A stretch of 37,445 nucleotides of DNA from assembly GCF_003955665.1 (NCBI RefSeq), contig NZ_RXHU01000057.1, positions 1-37,445 on the forward strand, written 5' to 3'. Origin of the DNA: Paenibacillus whitsoniae. Lineage in GTDB: Bacteria; Bacillota; Bacilli; Paenibacillales; NBRC-103111. Made by a program: the position numbers and the translations under genes. The notes beneath the pieces were generated by a model. It had not been told where the DNA came from. It did not search any database and worked only from the letters and a program-made list of their open reading frames with translations. Below are positions 7,714 to 15,966 of the stretch, piece after piece; the stretch's first letter is position 1; each line of letters starts with the position of its first letter.

Positions 7714-10700
7714 CTTGTAGTTCCCCTTTCGTTTTGAGCACATCTTTGTATTGGATCAAGAACTTCTCGAGCAATTCCGCCGCAGCTTCTGCGGTTAAAC
7801 CTTTAATGCGAATCACGATATTGAGCTGTGGATCTGCATTCAGCTTGATGCGTCCATCGAAGCCTTTGGACAGGGCTAACAGCTTCTGGCCGTCCAGCCT
7901 GCTGTTTTGATCGATGTGCATCTTGATCAGGTAATCCTCTCCTTTTTGGCTGATCGTTTCAATCCGGTATTCCGAACCGTACGCTTTCAAACGAGCCACT
8001 GTCAGTAGGTTGAATACGGATTGCGGCAGATCACCAAAGCGATCGACAAGCTCATCATGCAGATCCGCGGCTTCTTCCAATGTGCGAATGGCGGCCACTT
8101 TTTTATAAATCTCAATTTTTTGCATGCTGTCGTAGATGTAATCGGAAGGCAAATACGCATCCAATTGAATATCGATCGACGTGTTCCACTCCGGCTCCGG
8201 CGTGACGGCTTCCCCGTCGATTTCCAGTTTCAGCTTTGCAATTTCCTCCGCGAGCATTTGAGAATACAAATCGAAGCCGACGGAAGCGATGAAGCCATGC
8301 TGCTCGGCACCGAGCAAATTGCCCGCACCGCGAATGGACAAGTCCCTCATGGCAATTTTAAAGCCTGAGCCTAGTTCTGTAAACTCTTTAATCGCCTGCA
8401 GCCGTTTCTCGGCGACTTCCGTCAGCACCTTATCCCGCTGGTACGTGAAGTACGCATACGCAATCCGGTTCGATCGCCCGACGCGTCCGCGCAGCTGATA
8501 CAGCTGGGAAAGTCCCATTTTATCGGCATCATGGACGATCAGTGTGTTGACGTTCGGGATGTCGACGCCCGTCTCGATAATGCTCGTTGAGACAAGAACA
8601 TCGTACTCCCCATCCAGGAAGTCGAGAATCGTTTTCTCCAGTTCCTGCTCGCTCATCTGACCGTGGGCCACCGTCACCCGGGCGTCCGGAATCATCATCG
8701 AGATTTGGTCAGCCATTTGCGTAATGCCCTGCACGCGGTTGTAGAGATAATAGACCTGACCTTCGCGCGCCAATTCCCGTTCAATCGCTTCACGCACAAG
8801 CGTCGGGCCATACTCGACCACATACGTCTGAACGGGGAATCGGTTCTCCGGCGGCGTTTCGATGACGGACAAATCGCGTACGCCGAGCATCGACATGTGC
8901 AGCGTCCGCGGAATTGGCGTCGCTGTCAACGTCAGTACGTCGACGTTTGTTTTGAGCCGCTTGAGCTTCTCCTTGTGCGACACGCCAAACCGCTGCTCCT
9001 CGTCCACGATCAGCAGACCGAGATCTTTGAATTGCACGTCTTGCGAGAGCAGGCGATGCGTCCCGATGACGACGTCGACCGTGCCTTTCTTGATGCCTTT
9101 CATGACCTCCGTCTGTTCTTTCTTGGAGCGGAAACGGCTTAACACACTCACATTAAAAGGATACCCCGAAAACCGCTCGCGGAATGTCTCGTAATGCTGC
9201 TGCGCCAAAATTGTCGTCGGCACGAGCACCGCGACCTGTTTGCCATCAATGGCAGCTTTGAAGGCCGCGCGCACCGCCACTTCGGTTTTGCCGTAGCCGA
9301 CGTCGCCGCACAAGAGCCGGTCCATCGGCCGAGCCTTCTCCATGTCCTTCTTGATCTCTTCGATGGCGCGAAGCTGATCCCGCGTCTCATCGTAAGGGAA
9401 CATCGCTTCGAACTCCTGCTGATAGGAGCTGTCTTTGCCAAAGCCGTAGCCGGTCGCTGCCTGACGCTCCGCATACAGCTTAATCAGATCGTCGGCAATG
9501 TCCTTGACCGCCGAGCGGGCTTTGCTCTTGACGCGCGCCCAGTCTGCGCCGCCGAGCTTATATACCTTTGGTTCCTTCTCTTCGGAACCGACATATTTTT
9601 GAATAAGATCAATCTGGTCGATCGGGACGGACAGCTTGTCGCCGCCCGCGTACATAATGTGGATATAATCCTTATGAATACCGCCGACTTCCAGCGTGCC
9701 GATGCCGACGTACTTCCCGATCCCGTGATTCACATGAACGACGTAGTCGCCGACTTTTAGCTCCTGATAGCTCTTGATGCGCTCGGCGTTCTCCATCTTC
9801 TTCTCGACCTTGCGCGCCTTCCGCTGCTTCTGGGTAAAAATCTCGCCCTCGGTGATGACGACCAGGTGAATCGACGGCATCTCAAAGCCGGTCTGCAAGT
9901 TGCCTTCCACAATCTCCGGCACTTCGATCTGGTAGTCCTGCAGCACGCGCCGGACGCGTTCCGCCCGCTCTTCTCCGTTCGCTAGCACGACGACGTTGGT
10001 GCCGTTCTTCTTCCAGCGCTCCATCTCGGCCTTGAGCAGGTTCATCTGCCCGTGGAAATTTTGCATGACGCGGCAGACGAAATTCACGATATTTTGCGGC
10101 TGAATGCCTGCCACCTGGCGAAGGAACAAGGACACGTACAACGTCGGGAATGGCCTGCGGTGCAGCAGCGTTTCGTAACTTTTGGACAGCACAAAAGCCG
10201 GCAAGCTCTTCCCTTCGGTGAGCGCATGCATCATCCACTCGGCTTCGTCGCGCTCAAGCTGCTTGGCCGTTTCCAGCAAGCGGGCCGGTTCGTCGATGAC
10301 AAGCACCGTGTCCTTGGGCATGTAGTCCATCAGGGTCTGTCTTTCCGTATAGAGGAGAGAAATATATTTATAAATGCCAGGGAACGTCTGTCCTTCACGC
10401 AGCAGCTCGATGTCGTGGCCGATGCCTTCAAGCAGCTTGTCTTTGGCTGTGCGGTCGGTCATTTTGGCCAGCTGTGCCTGCAGCAGCTCATAGGCATGCT
10501 GCGCCGCTGAATGTAAGCGCTTCCTATCCGCTTGAATCTCACGGCACGGCGGGATCGTTATGGACGATAATTTATCTATTGACCGCTGGTCACTCACATC
10601 AAATGTCCGAATAGAGTCGACATCGACGTCGAATAGCTCAATTCGTATCGCATTCTCCGAGGTCAGGGGATACAGATCCAGAATCCCGCCCCGTACGCTC

Positions 10701-11221
10701 ATTTCGCCTTTGGTCTCTACGCGCTCGACCCGCTCATACCCGAGACCCGACAGCGTAGCCAGCAGGTCGTCCAGCCTAACCGTATCGCCAACGTTAATGG
10801 TCACGCGCGATTCTTCAAACACTTGCTTGACCGGCAGCAGTCTGCGTACGCCTGCGAACGGTGCGATCACCACGCCGCGATAACCGCCTGCGAGCTTCGT
10901 CAGCACATCGATGCGCTGCGCCAGCATTTCCGGCGAGGATGCGGCTTCTTCCGTCGTCAGCAACTCCTGAGCCGGATAGAGGAGCACTTCCTCGGGAGAC
11001 AGACACTCGAGCAGGTCTTCCGCAATTTTTTGCGCCGCGAACATATTATGGGTAACAACGAATAACGGACGGTCAAGCTCACGGACGAGAGAAGCAATCA
11101 TCACCTGGCGGGAGGAGCCGGTTAACCCGGCGATGAGCTGCTCTTTCATCTCGGACTTAAGGCCTGTCACAATCGTCTGAAAGTCGTTATCCGCAGAAAA
11201 AGCCTGAATTAAAGCTTGCAA
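7700..11221 (-). CDS. mfd: transcription-repair coupling factor Mfd
   Basis: The 1173-residue protein has the full Mfd order: a UvrB-like N-terminal module (about 1-340), the RNA polymerase-interacting CarD/RID domain (about 490-560, GDYVVHVNHGIGKYVGIG), a superfamily 2 translocase with Walker A GDVGYGKTEVA, the DEEQ box (VDEEQRFGV), motif III TATPIPRTL and motif VI QLRGRVGRS, then the TRCF C-terminal domain. It removes stalled RNA polymerase at lesions and recruits UvrA. The start is TTG at 11221, preceded by GGGGAG. No promoter is obvious in the short gap to fin. Confidence 0.97.
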   Translation of the reverse strand: MQALIQAFSADNDFQTIVTGLKSEMKEQLIAGLTGSSRQVMIASLVRELDRPLFVVTHNMFAAQKIAEDLLECLSPEEVLLYPAQELLTTEEAASSPEMLAQRIDVLTKLAGGYRGVVIAPFAGVRRLLPVKQVFEESRVTINVGDTVRLDDLLATLSGLGYERVERVETKGEMSVRGGILDLYPLTSENAIRIELFDVDVDSIRTFDVSDQRSIDKLSSITIPPCREIQADRKRLHSAAQHAYELLQAQLAKMTDRTAKDKLLEGIGHDIELLREGQTFPGIYKYISLLYTERQTLMDYMPKDTVLVIDEPARLLETAKQLERDEAEWMMHALTEGKSLPAFVLSKSYETLLHRRPFPTLYVSLFLRQVAGIQPQNIVNFVCRVMQNFHGQMNLLKAEMERWKKNGTNVVVLANGEERAERVRRVLQDYQIEVPEIVEGNLQTGFEMPSIHLVVITEGEIFTQKQRKARKVEKKMENAERIKSYQELKVGDYVVHVNHGIGKYVGIGTLEVGGIHKDYIHIMYAGGDKLSVPIDQIDLIQKYVGSEEKEPKVYKLGGADWARVKSKARSAVKDIADDLIKLYAERQAATGYGFGKDSSYQQEFEAMFPYDETRDQLRAIEEIKKDMEKARPMDRLLCGDVGYGKTEVAVRAAFKAAIDGKQVAVLVPTTILAQQHYETFRERFSGYPFNVSVLSRFRSKKEQTEVMKGIKKGTVDVVIGTHRLLSQDVQFKDLGLLIVDEEQRFGVSHKEKLKRLKTNVDVLTLTATPIPRTLHMSMLGVRDLSVIETPPENRFPVQTYVVEYGPTLVREAIERELAREGQVYYLYNRVQGITQMADQISMMIPDARVTVAHGQMSEQELEKTILDFLDGEYDVLVSTSIIETGVDIPNVNTLIVHDADKMGLSQLYQLRGRVGRSNRIAYAYFTYQRDKVLTEVAEKRLQAIKEFTELGSGFKIAMRDLSIRGAGNLLGAEQHGFIASVGFDLYSQMLAEEIAKLKLEIDGEAVTPEPEWNTSIDIQLDAYLPSDYIYDSMQKIEIYKKVAAIRTLEEAADLHDELVDRFGDLPQSVFNLLTVARLKAYGSEYRIETISQKGEDYLIKMHIDQNSRLDGQKLLALSKGFDGRIKLNADPQLNIVIRIKGLTAEAAAELLEKFLIQYKDVLKTKGELQDVAK

Positions 11222-11240
11222 ACAAGTACACTCCCCTCAC

Positions 11241-11270
11241 AAAAAGAAGCCTCGGCAACGTGCCTAGGCT
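11241..11270 (-). terminator. intrinsic terminator after fin
   Basis: AGCCTAGGCA / TGCCGAGGCT forms a stem with one A-G mismatch and a three-base loop, followed by TCTTTTT on the minus strand. It lies between fin and mfd, so mfd needs either read-through or its own start site. Confidence 0.75.
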
Positions 11271-11288
11271 ATGAACTCTTCATCTTCA

Positions 11289-11516
11289 TCATTGTAACGG
11301 ACTGGCGAGCAGGGACAGCTCGGGATTCGCCTCCAGCGCCTCGCGGCAGTAGTCGCAAACCACTCTGACCGTTACATCTCCATTCGTATTATACGATATT
11401 ATATCTCTCCGCTCTTCGGGGGTCAAGGAATGGAAGCCCAACTGCTGCTCCGTAATCGCGGACTGGTTGATTTCCCCAACGAACGTATGGCAATGCCTGC
11501 AAATGTACTTGATCAT
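11289..11516 (-). CDS. fin: anti-sigma-F factor Fin
   Basis: The 75-residue protein has two CxxC pairs (C6/C9 in CRHC and C54/C57 in CDYC), the expected zinc-binding arrangement of Fin (YabK). Fin binds and inhibits sigma-F, helping the switch to sigma-G in the forespore. The frame continues upstream to 11561, but ATG at 11516 is the start because ATAGGAGG lies 8-10 bases before it and the protein then begins MIKYICRHC like its relatives. Position between pth and mfd is the conserved one. Confidence 0.92.
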   Translation of the reverse strand: MIKYICRHCHTFVGEINQSAITEQQLGFHSLTPEERRDIISYNTNGDVTVRVVCDYCREALEANPELSLLASPLQ

Positions 11517-11620
11517 ATGTATGCCTCCTATGACAATTCGATTACATCCCAGTATGCCCATTCTTCGGGGAAATTAGCCGAATCTGCCAGAGGCTTTGAT
11601 CGCAGAGGCAGCCAAGCTGC

Positions 11621-12181
11621 TTATTTATTAAATTTGGCCATCGTTTTCTCGAACGAGTTCGTGAGTGAGAAAGCCATCGCGTCGCACGTCAAATCCAACA
11701 CCTCGCCGATCGATTTCATCTCTTCTTTCGTGAAGTTCGACAGCACATAGTCTGCGATATTAAAACCCGGCGCAGGGCGGTTGATGCCGATCCGAATGCG
11801 GTCGAACGTCTGCGTCCCGCCGTGCTGAATGATGGACTTGATGCCGTTGTGCCCGCCTGGACTTCCTTGATAGCGCAGCCGAATTTGCCCGAACGCCGTA
11901 TCCATGTCGTCATATACGATGACCACATCCTCCAGCTTCGCTTTATAAAAATCGAGAAACGCCCGCATCGACTCACCTGACAAGTTCATGTACGTCATCG
12001 GCTTGAGCAGGTACACCTTGGTGCCGTTTACGACGCCTTCGGCCTGCAGCGCTTTATTTTTGTTCTGAAACGTCGTGATGCCCCACTTCTCCGCAAAACG
12101 ATCCAGCGCCATAAACCCCACATTATGACGATTCAATTCATATTGCTTGCCCGGATTGCCCAGACCGATAAAACATTTCAT
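11621..12181 (-). CDS. pth: peptidyl-tRNA hydrolase
   Basis: The 186-residue protein starts MKCFIGLGNPGKQYELNRHNVGF; the catalytic His is in NRHNVGF (about residue 20) and the conserved Asp in VYDDMDTAFG (about 91-95). SPGGHNGIKS is the substrate-binding loop. It hydrolyses the ester of peptidyl-tRNA released from ribosomes and recycles tRNA. The open frame reaches 12394, but those 71 extra residues are unlike Pth, and ATG 12181 has GGGAGATG upstream. In B. subtilis the same gene is spoVC. Confidence 0.96.
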   Translation of the reverse strand: MKCFIGLGNPGKQYELNRHNVGFMALDRFAEKWGITTFQNKNKALQAEGVVNGTKVYLLKPMTYMNLSGESMRAFLDFYKAKLEDVVIVYDDMDTAFGQIRLRYQGSPGGHNGIKSIIQHGGTQTFDRIRIGINRPAPGFNIADYVLSNFTKEEMKSIGEVLDLTCDAMAFSLTNSFEKTMAKFNK

Positions 12182-12198
12182 ACTCCGTTCATCTCCCA

Positions 12199-12226
12199 AA
12201 TATAGTGGTAGAAAACCTTTGCACAA
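12199..12226 (-). promoter_or_regulatory. possible promoter for pth
   Basis: The minus strand has TTGTGC (12221-12226), 16 bases, then TATATT (12199-12204), about 18 bases upstream of the pth start. pth probably needs its own promoter because a terminator and an opposing small gene lie between it and ctc. The -35 box is weak. Confidence 0.45.
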
Positions 12227-12286
12227 AATTGCGCCGAAGGTTATTGTTGACGTGTAGTCCCAATCCCAGCCTATGGAAAGCAGAGA

Positions 12287-12499
12287 GTGATCCAATTCAT
12301 GTATCTGAATGGCGAAGAGCTCACCAGCGACGATCATTTCCAAGATCATGCCGACTCCGATATTCCCGTCCAAGTATACTATCAAAATGTGCACAAGGAT
12401 ATAGGTTTTATCGAATTATACAACCGCTTTTTTATTAAAATCAATCATACTTACTATAACAGAAACTCCCATGTTTTTCTTTCCAGGCCGGGTTATTAG
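12287..12499 (+). CDS. small protein of unknown function, opposite to its neighbours
   Basis: The frame starts with GTG at 12287, preceded six bases earlier by GGAAAG, and encodes 70 residues ending at TAG. I do not recognise a named family. The composition looks like a real folded protein: an acidic first half (LNGEELTSDDHFQDHADSD), then alternating hydrophobic/polar residues (PVQVYYQNVHKDIGF, NRFFIKINHTYYN) and a final FLSRPGY, with no membrane segment. The gene lies in the pth-ctc gap on the strand opposite to both and is followed by a hairpin that could end transcription in both directions. ATG at 12299 is an alternative start. It could still be chance. Confidence 0.6.
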   Translation: MIQFMYLNGEELTSDDHFQDHADSDIPVQVYYQNVHKDIGFIELYNRFFIKINHTYYNRNSHVFLSRPGY

Positions 12500-12534
12500 A
12501 CCAGAAAGATGAAGCGCTTTCAATGCAAAAAGAG

Positions 12535-12567
12535 AAAAGAAGCCTCCGCAACTGCGAGGGCTTCTTT
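12535..12567 (-). terminator. terminator after ctc, possibly bidirectional
   Basis: AAAGAAGCCCTCGC / GCGGAGGCTTCTTTT is a 14-bp stem with one C-A mismatch, a four-base loop and a T-rich tail on the minus strand. The plus-strand reading also ends in TTCTTT, so it may also serve the small gene ending at 12499. Confidence 0.8.
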
Positions 12568-12649
12568 CGCATGCTCCTGCGCGGCATGGAGCGCCGCCAT
12601 CCGCCGGCGACTCCAAATACCGGAATTCGCATCAACCGGCTTTCTTAGC

Positions 12650-13291
12650 CTATGTCGGTTGTCCTGCCGTCGCCGCCTCGTTCGACGTCTCCGCTTCGCC
12701 CACCCGCTCCTCGTTGTTCGCAGGCTCCGGTGTTGCCGTTTCCTTCTGCGGCACGAGAATCGTAACGACGATGTCGTTCGAATCGGATTTCATCTCGACA
12801 CCAGCCGGCACGCTGATTTGGCTCACGTGCAGGTTATCGCCGAGGCCGAGACTGGAGATATCCACGGCGATGGAAGCCGGAATTTGGTTCGGCATGCAGC
12901 GAATATCAACTTCATGCATTTGCACCTGCACAATGCCGCCTTCGCGCGCGCCGACCGCATCGCCGGTGAACTCAAGCGCCACGACTGTCTTGATCGGCTC
13001 GTTCATATTGATTTGGTGGAAATCAATATGCAGCACTTCGCGGCTCATCGGATTGCGCTGAATCTCGTTGATCATGACCGGCTGCCTACCGGCGCTAGCG
13101 ATCGACAGATCGATAATCGCGTGCGGATTTGTGCGAAGCACCGTCTGTACGTCCTTCCAATCCACCGTGATGACGGTAGAGGCTACTTTCTCGCCATACA
13201 CGACGGCAGGAATTTTCCCTTTCGCGCGCATTTGCTTGATTTCGGATTTTGTCGCTTCTTTGCGGGCTTCCGCTTGTAAAGATACAGCCAT
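12650..13291 (-). CDS. ctc: 50S ribosomal protein L25, general stress (Ctc) type
   Basis: The 213-residue protein has the N-terminal 5S rRNA-binding L25 domain (about 5-90, including MRAKGKIPAVVYGEKV) and the C-terminal TL5/Ctc beta domain (about 98-185, with PNQIPASIAVDISSLGLGDNLHVSQI). The tail is acidic and rich in Ala/Glu/Thr. It binds 5S rRNA in the large subunit; in B. subtilis ctc is stress-induced. ATG 13291 has AGGAGG 11 bases upstream, but that site is buried in a long stem (see the leader at 13300-13397). In B. subtilis prs precedes ctc; here glmU precedes it directly. Confidence 0.95.
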   Translation of the reverse strand: MAVSLQAEARKEATKSEIKQMRAKGKIPAVVYGEKVASTVITVDWKDVQTVLRTNPHAIIDLSIASAGRQPVMINEIQRNPMSREVLHIDFHQINMNEPIKTVVALEFTGDAVGAREGGIVQVQMHEVDIRCMPNQIPASIAVDISSLGLGDNLHVSQISVPAGVEMKSDSNDIVVTILVPQKETATPEPANNEERVGEAETSNEAATAGQPT

Positions 13292-13299
13292 ATGAAAAA

Positions 13300-13397
13300 G
13301 AACCTCCTAAAGTTAGCCCGGCCTGACCCGTCAGACTGCCGCCTGCGGGGCCGGTGAGTCATCGCTAGTTCATAGCGTGCCCAACCTTAGGAGGTTC
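13300..13397 (-). promoter_or_regulatory. structured RNA leader sequestering the ctc ribosome-binding site
   Basis: On the minus strand the 15-base arm at 13383-13397 (GAACCTCCTAAGGTT) pairs with the arm at 13300-13314 (AACTTTAGGAGGTTC) with one G-U pair. The second arm contains the TAGGAGG ribosome-binding site of ctc. Between the arms I see GCTA/TAGC (hairpin), CCGGCC/GGCCGG enclosing CCGC-AG-GCGG and CTGAC-GG-GTCAG, so a closed, multi-branched fold is possible. This is not a family I recognise; there is no T-box GGGTGGNACCGCG element. A translational off-switch is inferred, perhaps autoregulation by L25 or a temperature response. Confidence 0.7.
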
Positions 13398-13404
13398 CAT
13401 CCAA

Positions 13405-13434
13405 ATTTTAGAGGTTTCGGCTTTCCATCACGAA
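13405..13434 (-). promoter_or_regulatory. possible promoter for the ctc leader
   Basis: TAAAAT (13405-13410, minus strand) with TTCGTG (13429-13434) 18 bases upstream would start transcription just before the structured leader. No sigma-B GTTT/GGGTAT pair was seen. The gap 13435-13585 up to the glmU stop shows nothing else and no terminator, so read-through from glmU is also possible. Confidence 0.4.
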
Positions 13435-13585
13435 GCTAATCAGGAAGCGAATTCGGCGTCGAATCTTGCGCTCAGCTTCGAAGTGCGGTGCTCATGCAGG
13501 TTTTGCCTACACTCCGCTCCTCCTTCTTCAACTTCACACAACCTTCTCGGTGCTGAAAACCCGACAGCCTTCCCTCATCCGATCA

Positions 13586-14983
13586 TTACCCCTCTTTGTT
13601 CGCCTTCCGTGCTTTCATCCGCGCTTTCAGCTTGTCGGCGTAGCCAACTTTGTTGGACTGACGCTCGCGCGCGATCGCCAAATCGCCGGGCTCGACATTG
13701 TGCGTAATTGTAGAGCCGGCCACCACGTAGGCGCCGTCACCTATTTTGACCGGCGCGATCAGATTGACATTGCTGCCAACGAACGCATCGTTGCCGATTT
13801 CCGTCAAGTTCTTGTTGTAGCCGTCATAGTTCACTGTAATCGCGCCGCAGCCGATATTGACGTTCGTGCCGACCACCGCGTCGCCGACGTAGCTCAGGTG
13901 CGACACTTTCGAGCCGTCGCCAAGCGAAGCGTTTTTGATCTCGACGAAGTCACCGACCTTGACCTGCTTGCCTAGTTTCGCGCCCGGACGCAAGTAAGCG
14001 AAAGGCCCGACAGACGTCTCGCTGTCCACCGTCGCGTTCTGCAGTACGGATTGCTTGATCGTCACGTCATCCTGGATGACGGAGTCGATGATCTCCGTGT
14101 TCGGCCCGATCGTGCACTGCTCACCGATGACCGTGCTTCCCCGCAAAATCGTTCCCGGCAGCAGCACCGTATCCGTGCCGATCCGCACATCCTTCTCGAT
14201 GTACGTGTTCACCGGATCGATGATCGTCACGCCATTCAGCATATGCTCGCGGTTAATGCGGGCTTTCATGAGCTGCTCGGCTTCGGACAGCGCCACACGG
14301 TCGTTGACGCCGATGGATTCAGCCGGATCCGCCATGCAGTAGCCCTGCACGATGTCGCCGCTCTCTGTCAAAATGCCGATTACATCCGTCAAATAGTACT
14401 CATTTTGCGCGTTGTTGTTCGTCACCGAACCAAGTGCCCGGAACAGCTTCCGGTTATCGAAAATATACGTACCCGTATTGATCTCTTGCGTCGCCACTTC
14501 CTCCGGCGTGCAATCTTTCTGTTCGACGATGCGTACTACGCGCCCATCTTCCCCGCGAATAATGCGGCCGTATCCCGTCGGCTCATCCAGCTTTGCAGTC
14601 AGAATCGTTGCCGCCGCTCCCGTATTCCGGTGCAACGCGATCGTGTGCTGCAGCGTCTCGGCCGAGATCAAAGGCGTATCCCCGCAAATGACGACGGTCA
14701 AGCCGTCTTCCGCGCCCAACGCTTCTCTCGCCTGCAGCGCCGCATGCCCGGTACCGAGCTGCTGCTCCTGCAGCGCGTAGTCCACCTGCTCGCCAAGATA
14801 GGCTTGCACGGCTTCCGCACCGTAGCCGACAACCACGACCGTTTTTGCCACTTCTATATGTTGGAGCGTGTCCACAACGTGCCCTACCATCGGTTTGCCT
14901 GCAACCGGGTGCAGCACCTTGTACAGCTTTGATTTCATTCGTTTCCCTTGGCCTGCGGCCAGTACTATCGCCATCAGCTTCAA
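13586..14983 (-). CDS. glmU: bifunctional UDP-GlcNAc pyrophosphorylase / glucosamine-1-phosphate acetyltransferase
   Basis: The 465-residue protein starts with the nucleotidyltransferase signature LAAGQGKRMKSKLYKVLHPV (about 8-27), contains GTGHAAL and ICGDTPL loops and ends in a left-handed beta-helix acetyltransferase domain (about 255-450) with RPGAKLGKQVKVGDFVEIKN and GCGAITVNYDG. It makes UDP-N-acetylglucosamine for peptidoglycan and teichoic acids. The start is TTG at 14983 with AAAGGGG upstream; ATG at 14974 is the alternative. It follows spoVG, as in B. subtilis (gcaD), but prs is not behind it. Confidence 0.97.
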   Translation of the reverse strand: MKLMAIVLAAGQGKRMKSKLYKVLHPVAGKPMVGHVVDTLQHIEVAKTVVVVGYGAEAVQAYLGEQVDYALQEQQLGTGHAALQAREALGAEDGLTVVICGDTPLISAETLQHTIALHRNTGAAATILTAKLDEPTGYGRIIRGEDGRVVRIVEQKDCTPEEVATQEINTGTYIFDNRKLFRALGSVTNNNAQNEYYLTDVIGILTESGDIVQGYCMADPAESIGVNDRVALSEAEQLMKARINREHMLNGVTIIDPVNTYIEKDVRIGTDTVLLPGTILRGSTVIGEQCTIGPNTEIIDSVIQDDVTIKQSVLQNATVDSETSVGPFAYLRPGAKLGKQVKVGDFVEIKNASLGDGSKVSHLSYVGDAVVGTNVNIGCGAITVNYDGYNKNLTEIGNDAFVGSNVNLIAPVKIGDGAYVVAGSTITHNVEPGDLAIARERQSNKVGYADKLKARMKARKANKEG

Positions 14984-15075
14984 CGTTGATCCAACCCCTT
15001 TACGATACGTTATAAATAGATAGTTCTCTGCGGTATAAGTGCTTCATTTCAATATAGCATCATTCCTGTATAAAT

Positions 15076-15140
15076 GAAAAGAGAGCCCGTAGGAGTCAGT
15101 ACGACGATACGTTCATCGGACTGACTCTTAGGGCCCTCTC
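15076..15140 (-). terminator. intrinsic terminator after spoVG
   Basis: A long imperfect stem, GAGAGGGCCCTAAGAGTCAGT pairing with ACTGACTCCTACGGGCTCTC around an internal loop, is followed by TTTTCATTT on the minus strand. It starts about 12 bases after the spoVG stop codon and separates spoVG from glmU. Confidence 0.8.
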
Positions 15141-15151
15141 AATTGTCAGAA

Positions 15152-15436
15152 TTATGCGCCTTCTTCGATTACTTCTTCTTCAACAGCTGCGCGGTCGTAT
15201 TCAGCGAGTACAGCTGCTTGAATTTTCTCACGAGTCGTCGACGAGATCGGATGCGCAATATCGCGGAACTCACCGTCCGGTGTGCGCTTGCTCGGCATCG
15301 CTACGAACATCCCATTGTTGCCGTCAATCACGCGAATGTCGTGGACAACAAACTCGTTATCGATCGTAATGGAAGCGATAGCCTTCATCCTCCCCTCGGA
15401 GTTAACCCGGCGGAGTCTTACGTCTGTAATTTGCAC
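15152..15436 (-). CDS. spoVG: septation / sporulation RNA-binding regulator SpoVG
   Basis: The 94-residue protein has the SpoVG fold with MQITDVRLRRVNSEGRMKAIAS, the VVHDIRVIDGNNGMFVAMPSKR motif and GEFRDIAHPI. The C-terminus is acidic. SpoVG proteins bind nucleic acid and influence division, capsule and sporulation genes. The start is GTG at 15436 with AAAGGTGGTG upstream. A perfect sigma-H promoter lies 42-70 bases upstream of the start, in line with spoVG being the classic sigma-H target. It is preceded by purR and ridA as in B. subtilis. Confidence 0.96.
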   Translation of the reverse strand: MQITDVRLRRVNSEGRMKAIASITIDNEFVVHDIRVIDGNNGMFVAMPSKRTPDGEFRDIAHPISSTTREKIQAAVLAEYDRAAVEEEVIEEGA

Positions 15437-15477
15437 TTATGTTCACCACCTTTTTCCATCTCTGAGACTTGGGTGAT

Positions 15478-15506
15478 ATATTCCACATTGCAGTGCAAAT
15501 TCCTTC
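15478..15506 (-). promoter_or_regulatory. sigma-H promoter of spoVG
   Basis: The minus strand reads GAAGGAATT (15498-15506), 11 bases, then GTGGAATAT (15478-15486), matching the sigma-H pattern RNAGGAWWW-N11/12-RNNGAATWW at every position. An AT-rich tract (15507-15550) lies upstream, the type of sequence that AbrB binds at spoVG in B. subtilis. Confidence 0.9.
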
Positions 15507-15554
15507 TCCGTTTTTTGAAATATTCGATAATTTAATGTATTCTTTATGTTTCTG

Positions 15555-15938
15555 TTAATTTTCGACAGAAATTTCAGCAATTAGCTCGATTTCGACAAAC
15601 ACATCTCTCGGCAATCTCGCTACTTCCACGGTCGATCTAGCCGGTTTGTGGTCGCCAAAATAGGACGCATAGATCTCATTCAGCTCGGCGAACTGCCCCA
15701 TGTCCTTCAGGAACACCGTCGCCTTCACCACCTGCTGCAGCGAAGAGCCTGCGGCTTCCAAAACCCCTTTCAAATTCGCAAAAACTTGATGCGTCTGCTC
15801 TTTAATGCCGCCTTGCACGATTTGACCGTCAAGACCAAGCGGGATTTGACCGGATGTGAACAGCAAGTTGCCCAGCTTCACAGCTTGAGAATAGGGACCG
15901 ATCGCAGCCGGAGCTGCGGATGTTGAAATGAATTCCAT
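15555..15938 (-). CDS. ridA: RidA-family reactive imine/enamine deaminase (YabJ)
   Basis: With ATG at 15938 (AAAGGAGA eight bases upstream) the protein has 127 residues. It contains the family marks AIGPYSQAVKLGNLLFTSGQIPL near the start, the VVKATVFLKDMGQFAELNEIY middle and the C-terminal ARSTVEVARLPRDVFVEIELIA with the conserved catalytic Arg. RidA hydrolyses reactive 2-aminoacrylate-type intermediates to keto acids. The frame runs upstream to 16055 but the extension overlaps purR and is not family-like. The purR-ridA-spoVG order is conserved. Confidence 0.95.
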   Translation of the reverse strand: MEFISTSAAPAAIGPYSQAVKLGNLLFTSGQIPLGLDGQIVQGGIKEQTHQVFANLKGVLEAAGSSLQQVVKATVFLKDMGQFAELNEIYASYFGDHKPARSTVEVARLPRDVFVEIELIAEISVEN

Positions 15939-15966
15939 ATCAGGGAAATCTCCTTTGCGTATCATT

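Noticed and set aside
14051..14932. 293-residue plus-strand frame opposite glmU
   Set aside because: His/Arg/Asp-rich shadow of glmU codons without start signals.
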